From: Peptococcaceae bacterium UBA2264
GTDB lineage: Bacteria > Bacillota > Desulfitobacteriia > Desulfitobacteriales > Desulfitobacteriaceae
NCBI GenBank assembly: GCA_002347475.1
Contig: DDXI01000185.1
Span: 13,049-18,170, forward strand
Direction: 5' to 3'
DNA length: 5,122 bases
Shown: positions 1 to 5,122 of the stretch, in pieces
Numbering within the stretch: position 1 is the first letter of the stretch
How the letters are laid out: each line of letters starts with the position of its first letter
The notes under the pieces: model-generated
The model's input: only the letters and a program-made list of their open reading frames with translations
Told to the model about the DNA's origin: nothing
Database searches by the model: none
Made by a program: the position numbers and the translations under genes

Positions 1-1
1 A

Positions 2-538
2 TTTTAAGGGGTAATAGAAGCCTTCGGTTGTCACAACTGCTTTTTCGGTCAGGGCTATAAGAGATATTTCCTGGCCAATATTTGCGGAAATACTTTCTTG
101 CTTCTGAATGATCCAGATGAGGTGTTCCGGATCCTTGAGTATAATTTTCCAGCCCCGCCGGGCATAATTTAATAAGAGAGCAATATTGCCCAGAAGGTGA
201 TCAATTCTTCCGCCTGTAGCACCATAGAGCCAGATCTCCCTTTCCAGATACTCCGTCGGAGCCTGAAAACGGGTATAATCCAAAGCAAGCTCCAAATCAG
301 TCTGGTCCTTTTCTTTGGGATAGCGAATAATCTTCGTCCCGCCTTCTATACATTTTACCAAATTCTCGGGTGTTATCGAATCCAAATCTCCTATCAGAAC
401 ATCAGGCAAACGACCGGAAAGCAGGGCTGAATTACCGCCGCCGTCAGCACAGACCAGAAAGCCGACGTCGACCAATTCTTGCCTGCCCCATTCACTGTCC
501 CATACACCATTAACCAACACCGCAATTTTCAACTTCAA
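2..538 (-). CDS. thiN: Thiamine pyrophosphokinase, C-terminus cut by window edge
   Basis: This gene encodes the cytoplasmic enzyme that transfers pyrophosphate from ATP to thiamine to give thiamine diphosphate, the cofactor of transketolase and pyruvate-type decarboxylases. The 179 visible residues carry the family's motifs in order: ADGG at 31-34, GDLDS at 50-54 (metal-binding acidic pair), KEKDQTD at 75-81 and GATGGRIDH at 106-114. The reading frame runs off the left edge in the middle of the C-terminal beta domain; family members are a little over 200 residues, so roughly 30-40 residues and the stop are missing. I chose the TTG start at 538, four bases after GAGGAG. A second in-frame TTG at 532 lies ten bases after it and is equally possible; no in-frame ATG fits. 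The gene follows rpe after 64 nt, the order seen in Bacillus subtilis (thiN was yloS). Identity is firm; the exact start is not. Confidence 0.95.
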   Translation of the reverse strand, partial: MKLKIAVLVNGVWDSEWGRQELVDVGFLVCADGGGNSALLSGRLPDVLIGDLDSITPENLVKCIEGGTKIIRYPKEKDQTDLELALDYTRFQAPTEYLEREIWLYGATGGRIDHLLGNIALLLNYARRGWKIILKDPEHLIWIIQKQESISANIGQEISLIALTEKAVVTTEGFYYPLK

Positions 539-603
539 CCTGCTCCTCAAAACATGGATTAAGATCCCTGATCCGCAATGCCAAATTCTTGCTTGTTTAT
601 ATC
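539..603 (-). other. rpe-thiN intergenic spacer
   Basis: This is the longest non-coding stretch in the window. Apart from the thiN ribosome binding site I see no stem followed by a T-run, no convincing -35/-10 pair and no riboswitch-like fold. Thiamine-pyrophosphate riboswitches are much larger than this, so TPP control of thiN from here is not supported. Read-through from rpe is the simplest explanation for thiN expression. Confidence 0.6.
543..548 (-). promoter_or_regulatory. Ribosome binding site of thiN (GAGGAG)
   Basis: GAGGAG lies four bases before the TTG at 538 and ten before the TTG at 532. It is the only good Shine-Dalgarno match in the rpe-thiN spacer, and it shows that thiN starts at a TTG here, since no in-frame ATG or GTG lies at a suitable distance. 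Confidence 0.75.
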
Positions 604-1272
604 TTACCCTTTTGCCCTCTGATTGATTGCCGTTAACAGTTCCTGCAAGGCCAGGGCCGGATCAGGCCGGGAAAAAATTGCTGCTCCGGCTACTAAAATT
701 TCCGCTCCTGCCTCAACGGCGGCAACAGCGGTTCCGGCATGTATCCCGCCATCAACCTCGATCTGACATGGCGATTGCGACTCTCTCAGATGACGATGCA
801 AGGATTTGATTTTGGGCAAAACATTGGGAATAAACTCCTGACCGCCAAAGCCGGGATTGACAGTCATAAACAAGACCATATCCAAGTCTTCCAGAACATA
901 TCGCAAACCCTCCCAGGGGGTAGCCGGATTAAGCGCTACCCCTGCTGTGATTCCCAGACCCTTTATCTGCTGGATCACCCTGTGTATGTGGGGAGTAGCT
1001 TCCAAATGAACAGTTATAAGATCCGCTCCTGCTGCCGCGAATTGCTCGATAAAACTTTCCGGTTTTTCAATCATGAGATGAACATCAAAACGAAGTTTAC
1101 TGCAGCCCCGCAGGGACTTTACCAAAGACGGCCCCAAAGTAAGATTGGGCACAAAATGTCCATCCATAACGTCAATGTGGAGCAGTTCCGCACCGGCCTG
1201 TTCCACTATTTTTATTTCTTCTCCCAGCCGGGAAAAATCGGCTGATAATATAGAAGGCGCCACCCTGATCAC
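604..1272 (-). CDS. rpe: Ribulose-phosphate 3-epimerase
   Basis: This enzyme interconverts D-ribulose 5-phosphate and D-xylulose 5-phosphate in the pentose phosphate pathway, in the cytoplasm, using a divalent metal. The 222-residue product is a single (beta/alpha)8 barrel of normal family length. Visible signatures are APSILSADF at 5-13, HIDVMDGHFVPN at 32-43 (His32 and the catalytic Asp34), DVHLMI at 63-68 (metal-ligand His65), TVNPGFGGQ at 137-145 (phosphate loop) and EVDGGI at 172-177 (the second catalytic Asp, 174), then the AGAAIF phosphate-binding stretch at 195-200. I chose the GTG at 1272 because it gives the typical N-terminus MIRVAPSILS and sits eight bases after GAGGAG. An upstream in-frame GTG at 1290 would add six residues (MRGVIN), overlap rsgA by 17 bases and put the ribosome binding site inside the gene. 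Only one base separates the rsgA stop from the start, so translational coupling is likely. Confidence 0.97.
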   Translation of the reverse strand: MIRVAPSILSADFSRLGEEIKIVEQAGAELLHIDVMDGHFVPNLTLGPSLVKSLRGCSKLRFDVHLMIEKPESFIEQFAAAGADLITVHLEATPHIHRVIQQIKGLGITAGVALNPATPWEGLRYVLEDLDMVLFMTVNPGFGGQEFIPNVLPKIKSLHRHLRESQSPCQIEVDGGIHAGTAVAAVEAGAEILVAGAAIFSRPDPALALQELLTAINQRAKG

Positions 1273-1273
1273 A

Positions 1274-2152
1274 TTAATAACTCCTCTCACTTGCCATTAA
1301 TTCCTGTAAAAATATCAAGTAATGTTCATATCGCAGAGCCAGGATATCCCGGTTTTTAACTGCTTCCTTAACCGCACAATCAGGTTCTTTGTTATGAAGA
1401 CAGCTTTTGAAGCGGCAGCGGCCAAGATAAGACAGGAATTCCGGGAAAAGCTCTGCCAACTCCTCTTTTTTCATTTTGGGTAAATCAAGGGAAGAAAAAC
1501 CCGGTGTGTCAGCGACCAAACCGCCGGCACAGACCATTAGCTCAACATGTCTGGTGGTATGACGTCCGCGGGCAATTTTACGGCTGACCCTACTGGTTTT
1601 GAGCTCCAGGCCAGGGCACAGCGCATTCAGCAAACTGGATTTACCAACACCGGACTGTCCGGCCAGCACGCTGATTTTCCCCTCCAGACAATGCCGGACT
1701 TCCTCCAGGCCCTGGCAGGTAACACTGGAAATCCGGTAAACCTCATAGCCGATTCTTTCGTAATAAGCAAACAGGTCTTCGGCCTTCTTATCAGCACTTT
1801 CCCCCAAGTCTGTCTTGGTCACAACCAGCACAGGTTTGATATCAGCCTCACTTACCTGGATTAACAGACGATCCAGAAAATTGTAATCCGGGTTGGGCGA
1901 GGTCTGGGCAAATATCAGCAAGGCCTGGTCCACATTCACGATGGGGGGACGAGTCAGAACATTATGCCGTTTCTCCACCTCTTCGATGGACGCCTTACCC
2001 GGGCCCGAAGGCAAAATCTTTACCCGGTCACCGGGAAAAAAATCCTGATCCTTAATACGAAAGCGACCGCGCAGGGAGCATTCCCATACCCGGTCTTGGG
2101 CAAAAACATAGTAAAAACCACTATAGCCTTTGAGTATGATACCTTGTATCAT
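1274..2152 (-). CDS. rsgA: Small-ribosomal-subunit biogenesis GTPase RsgA (CpgA/YloQ)
   Basis: RsgA is a cytoplasmic, circularly permuted GTPase that binds the 30S subunit late in assembly. The 292-residue product has the full three-part layout. An N-terminal OB-fold covers about 1-68. The GTPase domain has motifs in permuted order: G4 TKTD at 112-115, G5-like SS at 142-143, G1 GQSGVGKSS at 165-173, the G2 region GRHTTR at 196-201 and G3 DTPG at 215-218. A C-terminal zinc-binding domain has Cys246, Cys251, His253 and Cys259 (C-x4-C-x-H-x5-C). Length is normal and no motif is missing. The ATG at 2152 has GAGGT five bases upstream. The gene follows prkC after 19 bases. In B. subtilis the homologue CpgA is reported as a PrkC substrate, which gives the pairing a plausible regulatory meaning; whether that phosphosite exists here cannot be judged from this sequence alone. 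A short hairpin begins at the start codon. Confidence 0.97.
   Translation of the reverse strand: MIQGIILKGYSGFYYVFAQDRVWECSLRGRFRIKDQDFFPGDRVKILPSGPGKASIEEVEKRHNVLTRPPIVNVDQALLIFAQTSPNPDYNFLDRLLIQVSEADIKPVLVVTKTDLGESADKKAEDLFAYYERIGYEVYRISSVTCQGLEEVRHCLEGKISVLAGQSGVGKSSLLNALCPGLELKTSRVSRKIARGRHTTRHVELMVCAGGLVADTPGFSSLDLPKMKKEELAELFPEFLSYLGRCRFKSCLHNKEPDCAVKEAVKNRDILALRYEHYLIFLQELMASERSY
1281..1286 (-). promoter_or_regulatory. Ribosome binding site of rpe, inside the rsgA 3' end
   Basis: GAGGAG lies eight bases before GTG 1272 and decides the rpe start. It is embedded in the last codons of rsgA (...Glu-Arg-Ser-Tyr-stop), so ribosomes finishing rsgA pass directly over it. Confidence 0.85.
2136..2152 (-). 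repeat. Inverted repeat beginning at the rsgA start codon
   Basis: In the mRNA sense this reads ATGATAC, AAG, GTATCAT: two perfect 7-base complementary arms around a 3-base loop, with the first arm starting at the A of the rsgA ATG. It could form a small, modestly stable hairpin that hides the start codon. It lacks a following T-run, so it is not a terminator. A 7-base match of this kind can arise by chance, and a role is only inferred from its position. Confidence 0.45.
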
Positions 2153-2157
2153 TCTTT

Positions 2158-2162
2158 ACCTC
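2158..2162 (-). promoter_or_regulatory. Ribosome binding site of rsgA (GAGGT)
   Basis: GAGGT lies five bases before ATG 2152, in the 19-base gap between the prkC stop and rsgA. It supports this ATG as the start and lies just outside the hairpin that contains the start codon. Confidence 0.7.
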
Positions 2163-2171
2163 GTTTTTCCG

Positions 2172-4112
2172 TCAAGAGAGTTTCTTTTCATATTCAACCT
2201 TGCCATCTATGACAACCTGCAGGGTAGCTGGAGCATAATAGCGGGTTTCAGCAGGGATATCTGTCTTGTCCCCCACCTTATAAGATTTTTGCCAGACTAT
2301 AACCCAGCCGCGATAATCTTTAATTTTCACGACAACATCATGAGCTTTGTCATCGTCAGGCACCTCATCAATCACATATGCCAGGATAACGTTTTTGGAA
2401 ATATCTTTGGCAACTGGTCCCGGTCCCTGGGAAACATAAACTGTCACCTGGATTCCTTGTTTGATAGCAGTATCAGGCTGAGGAACAGTTCTGATAACCA
2501 GATCTTTCGGATATTCGTTGGAACTCTCCGTGTCTATAACAACTACCAGCTTATTCTGTTCCAGCAAAGACTCGGCTTCAGCAGAGGTCTTGCCAATCAC
2601 ATTCGGCATGGTAATATCGACAAACTCCGGGCCTTTACTGATCGTTAATTTAATTGGACCGGACTTGGGATAGGAGGTCAGAGGGAGAGGATCCTGATCT
2701 GCCACTGTTCCCTTGGGAACAGTGTTGCTAAAAACTTCCTCACTGGTTATTTCTCCGGTAAATCCGAGATGCTGGATCAGGTTTTCGGCATTTTCCTTAG
2801 TCGTGTTATCCCTCTTCAGATCCGGAAACTCCAGCATTTCTTTTCCTTTACTGACAATAACATAGACAACCTTGCCTACCTTGACTCGGGCATTAGGCTC
2901 GGGATCCTGACCAATTATCTGATCTTTTTCCACACTGTCACTATATTCAGTTACTAACTCCTGATCCAGAGTCAGGTTATTCTGTTGCAGGAGTATTTCG
3001 GCCACCTTGGTGGTAAGACCCGTCAGATCCGGGACCACAGTCTCCTTAACCGTCACATAACTGCGCAGCCAAAAACCGCCTATACCCAAAATAAGAAGAC
3101 AGATTGCCCCGGCGATAAACAGCCAGCGTTTGCGTCTGAACAAGGATCCGGACACTGACTTCCCAACTGCTGCGGCTGAATCTGCAGAATCAGCCACAGC
3201 AGCAGAAGCTGCAGAACTGACCTCCAGGGCCAGGGATTTATGGATCATGGTAGCATCATTGTCCATATAAACCTGATCGACCACATGATTAACCTTATGC
3301 CCTGCCTCAACTTTTTGCAGGTCTTCCAGCAATTCCCGGACATTAGCATAGCGAGTCTGGGGCGACTTGGCAATTGCCCTCATTATCACGGCCTCTAACT
3401 CCGGTTCAATACGCGGATTTATCCTGCTGGGCGGCAAAGGCTGTTCCTGCAGATGTTTCAGGGCAATGGCGATAGGTGTTTCACCATCATAGGGAACCTG
3501 GCCTGTCAAAAGTTCATAAATAATGATACCTAAAGAATATATATCCGATTGTTCATTACTCAAAAGACCTTTAGCCTGTTCCGGTGACAAATAATGGACT
3601 GAACCAATTATATCGCCCGTATGAGTCACAGTTGCCGCAGAAACAGCTCGGGCTATGCCAAAATCAGTAATCTTGGCCCGGCCGTCTTCGGTTATCAGAA
3701 TATTTTGGGGCTTAATATCCCTGTGGATAATGTTATGCTCATGAGCATGATTGAGGGCCTCACCTAATTGTTTGGCCAAGTGGAGTGTGTTTTCTGTGGT
3801 TAAAGGCGCATATTCCCGGATAATCTCCTTCAGATTGCGGCCTTCGATATACTCCATAACAATATATTCCTGGTCACCATCTTTACCTACATCGTATATA
3901 GAAACAATATTTGGGTGTGATAAACTGGCGGCAGATTGGGCCTCCCGCCGAAAACGCCGGATAAAATCCTCATCGCTTATAAATTGGTCACGCAATACTT
4001 TGATCGTGACGACCCTATTTAACAACTGATCCCTGGCTTTATAGACAATAGCCATCCCACCGGCGCCAATTTTGGCAATAACCTCATAGCGCCCACCAAA
4101 AATTTTGCTCAT
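2172..4112 (-). CDS. prkC: PASTA-domain serine/threonine protein kinase PrkC
   Basis: This is a membrane-spanning Hanks-type Ser/Thr kinase that binds muropeptides or lipid II outside and phosphorylates proteins inside, controlling growth, cell-wall synthesis or dormancy exit in relatives. The 646-residue product is very close to B. subtilis PrkC in length. The kinase domain (about 9-268) has the Gly loop IGAGGMAIVY at 15-24, Lys38, HRDIKPQN at 130-137, DFG at 150-152, candidate activation-loop phospho-Thr 161, 163 and 165, and SPE at 176-178, so it should be active. The VAIK motif reads VTIK. An Ala/Ser-rich linker (299-318), one membrane helix (about 330-348) and three PASTA repeats (about 355-423, 424-494, 498-565) follow, then a C-terminal domain (about 570-646). 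Its ATG overlaps the upstream PBP stop as ATGA. A weak GTGGGA eight bases upstream (4121-4126) is the only ribosome binding site, so coupling to PBP translation is likely. The partner phosphatase PrpC/Stp is not in the window. Confidence 0.97.
   Translation of the reverse strand: MSKIFGGRYEVIAKIGAGGMAIVYKARDQLLNRVVTIKVLRDQFISDEDFIRRFRREAQSAASLSHPNIVSIYDVGKDGDQEYIVMEYIEGRNLKEIIREYAPLTTENTLHLAKQLGEALNHAHEHNIIHRDIKPQNILITEDGRAKITDFGIARAVSAATVTHTGDIIGSVHYLSPEQAKGLLSNEQSDIYSLGIIIYELLTGQVPYDGETPIAIALKHLQEQPLPPSRINPRIEPELEAVIMRAIAKSPQTRYANVRELLEDLQKVEAGHKVNHVVDQVYMDNDATMIHKSLALEVSSAASAAVADSADSAAAVGKSVSGSLFRRKRWLFIAGAICLLILGIGGFWLRSYVTVKETVVPDLTGLTTKVAEILLQQNNLTLDQELVTEYSDSVEKDQIIGQDPEPNARVKVGKVVYVIVSKGKEMLEFPDLKRDNTTKENAENLIQHLGFTGEITSEEVFSNTVPKGTVADQDPLPLTSYPKSGPIKLTISKGPEFVDITMPNVIGKTSAEAESLLEQNKLVVVIDTESSNEYPKDLVIRTVPQPDTAIKQGIQVTVYVSQGPGPVAKDISKNVILAYVIDEVPDDDKAHDVVVKIKDYRGWVIVWQKSYKVGDKTDIPAETRYYAPATLQVVIDGKVEYEKKLS
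2175..2405 (-). other. C-terminal extracellular domain of PrkC, after the PASTA repeats
   Basis: Residues about 570-646 form a separate block after the third PASTA repeat. It is rich in alternating hydrophobic beta-strand pattern (AYVIDEV, DVVVKIKDY, GWVIVWQKSY, LQVVIDGKVEY) and has no PASTA signature. B. subtilis PrkC carries an Ig-like domain at the same place, and the matching total length suggests this is its counterpart. The fold assignment is an inference from position and strand pattern. Confidence 0.65.
2418..3050 (-). other. Three tandem PASTA repeats of PrkC
   Basis: Three repeats of about 70 residues each follow the membrane helix. Each opens with a Pro-Asp/Asn phrase (VVPDLTGLT, LEFPDLKRD, TMPNVIGKT), has a helix with Ala/Glu-Leu-Leu, and closes with a strand ending in S-K/Q-G (VIVSKGKE, LTISKGPE, VYVSQGPG). 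PASTA domains bind uncross-linked peptidoglycan stem peptides. The second repeat is the most divergent: its start lacks the usual Val-Pro and its late loop is lengthened (LPLTSYPKSGP). Confidence 0.9.
2703..2724 (-). repeat. Perfect 10-bp inverted repeat inside prkC
   Basis: The mRNA-sense arms CACTGTTCCC and GGGAACAGTG are exactly complementary and separated by only AA; with the innermost pair open it is a 9-bp stem with a CAAG loop. It encodes Thr-Val-Pro-Lys-Gly-Thr-Val in the second PASTA repeat. No T-run follows, so it is not an intrinsic terminator. Part of the symmetry comes from the protein motif TVPKGTV, since Thr and Val codons pair across the centre. Confidence 0.7.
3069..3125 (-). 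other. Transmembrane helix of PrkC
   Basis: Residues about 330-348 (WLFIAGAICLLILGIGGFW) form the only strongly hydrophobic stretch of the protein. The positive cluster RRKR directly before it fits the inside-positive rule, placing the kinase in the cytoplasm and the PASTA repeats outside. Confidence 0.92.
3159..3218 (-). repeat. Low-complexity Ala/Ser/Asp-rich linker in PrkC
   Basis: Residues 299-318 are almost only Ala, Ser, Asp and Val, encoded by GCA/GCT/TCT-type codons. The 8-base word CTGCAGAA (plus-strand reading) occurs twice, at 3182-3189 and 3209-3216, 27 bases apart and in frame. This looks like local triplet or slippage-type expansion of the flexible tether between the kinase domain and the membrane helix. 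Confidence 0.6.
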
Positions 4113-5122
4113 TTATTATTTCCCACTTTCCGACTAAGAGCTTTATCGATAAGATCCCGGGCAAGAGGAGCTGCAACTTCGCCTCCGGGACCACCATTTT
4201 CTACTATAACCGCAACTGCAATCTGAGGATCATCTGCCGGAGCAAAAGCTATATACCAGGCATGTGTCATTAAATTGCCCCCCGGTTCTGCTGAACCGGT
4301 TTTCGCTGCTACCTGTACATGGGGTAAAGCACCCCGGACAGCAGTGCCGGAAGTAACAGCGGTAACCATAGCCTCAGTAATCGTCTCAGCTTCCTGTGCC
4401 GACAAGGCAGTCAGCCAGGGCTTGACCTGAGCCTGGTACAAAAGGTTCTCTTTCGGATCCCTCACTCGCTGCACAAGGTGAGGAACCATAATAATCCCGT
4501 CATTAGCAATGGCTGCAGCAATCAGAGCCATATGCAGAGGACTTGTCAGGACCTGACCCTGACCAAAAGCACTTGCCGCCAAAAGATTGGGATCCAGACG
4601 CCTGGGATCAGGCTCATTATTGACAATAGTGCTGGGGGGAACAGCTAATTCCAGAGGAATTGTCTGTCCAAAACCAAAGGCTTTGGCGGCAGCCAAAAAG
4701 CCTTGATCTCCGGCGCGGACAGCAAAAGTGGCGAAATAAGTATTACAGGATTTAGCCAAAGCAGTTTTAAAATTAACCAAGCCGTGAGTACTGCTATCAA
4801 CCACAGTCTGACCGTTAACTATTACTGATCCCTTACAGTCATAAAGTTCTTCCGTACTGACACCCGAACGCAGCACAGCAAGAGAAGTCACCACCTTCAT
4901 AACAGATCCCGGCGGATACAAGGAAAGAGCACGGTTGACAAGCGGACTGCCTGGTCGTCCTGCCACTTCGCTCCAGTTACCAGTAATCTCAGCCGGGTCT
5001 GAGCTCGGCTGGCTGACCATAGCCAGAACCTCTCCGGTTTTGGGATCCAGGGCAACAATAGCTCCGGTTTTACCCTTGAGAGCCTCATATGCTGCCTGCT
5101 GGACAGCAGTATCAATAGTAAG
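4109..5122 (-). CDS. Class B penicillin-binding protein (transpeptidase), N-terminus cut by window edge
   Basis: This is the D,D-transpeptidase part of a penicillin-binding protein, which cross-links peptidoglycan stem peptides outside the membrane and is acylated by beta-lactams. The frame is open to the right edge, giving 337 residues without a start. It begins with the family phrase LTIDTAVQQAAYEAL and then GAIVALDPKTGEVLAMVS. All three active-site motifs are present (fragment numbering): SVMK at 73-76 with nucleophile Ser73 and Lys76, SCN at 125-127, and KTG at 274-276. The protein ends shortly after the transpeptidase domain, without C-terminal PASTA repeats. The missing part should hold the membrane anchor and N-terminal dimerisation domain. 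An internal Met codon at 5020 is not the start, because homology clearly extends upstream of it. The single-domain character and the neighbouring PASTA kinase favour the FtsI/PbpA class, as in the actinobacterial pbpA-pknB locus; a class A enzyme cannot be fully excluded. The stop overlaps the prkC start (ATGA). Confidence 0.95.
   Translation of the reverse strand, partial: LTIDTAVQQAAYEALKGKTGAIVALDPKTGEVLAMVSQPSSDPAEITGNWSEVAGRPGSPLVNRALSLYPPGSVMKVVTSLAVLRSGVSTEELYDCKGSVIVNGQTVVDSSTHGLVNFKTALAKSCNTYFATFAVRAGDQGFLAAAKAFGFGQTIPLELAVPPSTIVNNEPDPRRLDPNLLAASAFGQGQVLTSPLHMALIAAAIANDGIIMVPHLVQRVRDPKENLLYQAQVKPWLTALSAQEAETITEAMVTAVTSGTAVRGALPHVQVAAKTGSAEPGGNLMTHAWYIAFAPADDPQIAVAVIVENGGPGGEVAAPLARDLIDKALSRKVGNNK

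Noticed and set aside
197..430. Plus-strand open frame opposite thiN
   Set aside because: The minus strand carries all thiamine pyrophosphokinase motifs across the same bases; the plus-strand product has no recognisable features.
551..585. Possible promoter in the rpe-thiN spacer (TTGGCA, 17 bases, TAATCC)
   Set aside because: The -10 hexamer matches the consensus poorly and no extended -10 is present; chance is sufficient.
739..1245. Long open frame on the plus strand opposite rpe
   Set aside because: It lies wholly within rpe on the other strand, has no recognisable family motif or good ribosome binding site, and the minus-strand protein is an unmistakable epimerase.
1650..1662. Odd palindrome CCGGAC-T-GTCCGG in rsgA
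   Set aside because: It encodes the P-loop Ala-Gly-Gln-Ser-Gly; the arms are only six bases, and codon choice for conserved residues explains it.
2153..2178. TTGACG near the prkC stop as a -35 for an rsgA promoter
   Set aside because: No acceptable -10 lies 16-18 bases downstream; the only TATAAT-like word (TATCAT) is about 28 bases away, inside rsgA.
2130..2648. Long plus-strand open frame opposite the prkC 3' end
   Set aside because: It is antisense to the PASTA and C-terminal domains and crosses a gene boundary; composition looks like a shadow of the coding strand.
4282..4299. Inverted repeat CCGGTTC-4 nt-GAACCGG in the PBP gene
   Set aside because: It falls on the conserved Gly-Ser-Ala-Glu-Pro residues right after the KTG motif, has no following T-run, and a 7-base match is expected by chance about once or twice in a window this size.
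2690..5050. Repeated GGATC(C) words across the window
   Set aside because: They mostly encode Asp-Pro or nearby residues in different contexts, show no regular spacing and do not mark a repeat family.
4897..5115. Second minus-strand frame overlapping the PBP gene
   Set aside because: It is an alternative frame of the PBP coding sequence; the frame giving the PBP motifs is open through the same region to the window edge.

Overview
The window is a stretch of a Gram-positive (Firmicutes) chromosome, most likely from a Clostridia lineage of the Peptococcaceae/Desulfitobacterium type. This rests on gene order and protein character (a three-PASTA kinase with an extra C-terminal domain, next to rsgA, rpe and thiN) and on moderate GC content. 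The genus is an inference. All five genes lie on the minus strand, packed as one probable operon and transcribed from the right edge of the window to the left.

In transcription order: a class B penicillin-binding protein lacking its N-terminus (5122-4109); the PASTA-domain Ser/Thr kinase prkC (4112-2172, ATGA overlap with the PBP gene); the ribosome-assembly GTPase rsgA (2152-1274, 19 nt after prkC); ribulose-phosphate 3-epimerase rpe (1272-604, one nucleotide after rsgA); and thiamine pyrophosphokinase thiN (538-2, after a 64-nt spacer; its 3' end is off the window). No promoter or intrinsic terminator is visible, so both ends of the transcript lie outside. There are no RNA genes, mobile elements or CRISPR arrays, and no gene-free stretch over 300 bases.

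Functionally, the first two genes link peptidoglycan cross-linking (PBP) to sensing of cell-wall fragments (PASTA kinase). The next gives 30S ribosome maturation (RsgA), and the last two give pentose-phosphate and thiamine cofactor metabolism (Rpe makes the transketolase substrate xylulose 5-phosphate; ThiN makes the transketolase cofactor). The layout combines the Bacillus prkC-rsgA-rpe-thiN order with the PBP-kinase pairing known from the actinobacterial pbpA-pknB locus.

This is a conserved housekeeping region and I found no undescribed system. The points worth a second look are small: a 10-bp perfect inverted repeat inside prkC, a short hairpin that begins exactly at the rsgA start codon, a Thr in place of the usual Ala of the kinase VAIK motif, an Ala/Ser/Asp-rich linker beside the kinase membrane segment, and an rpe start that is easily mis-called 18 nt too early.
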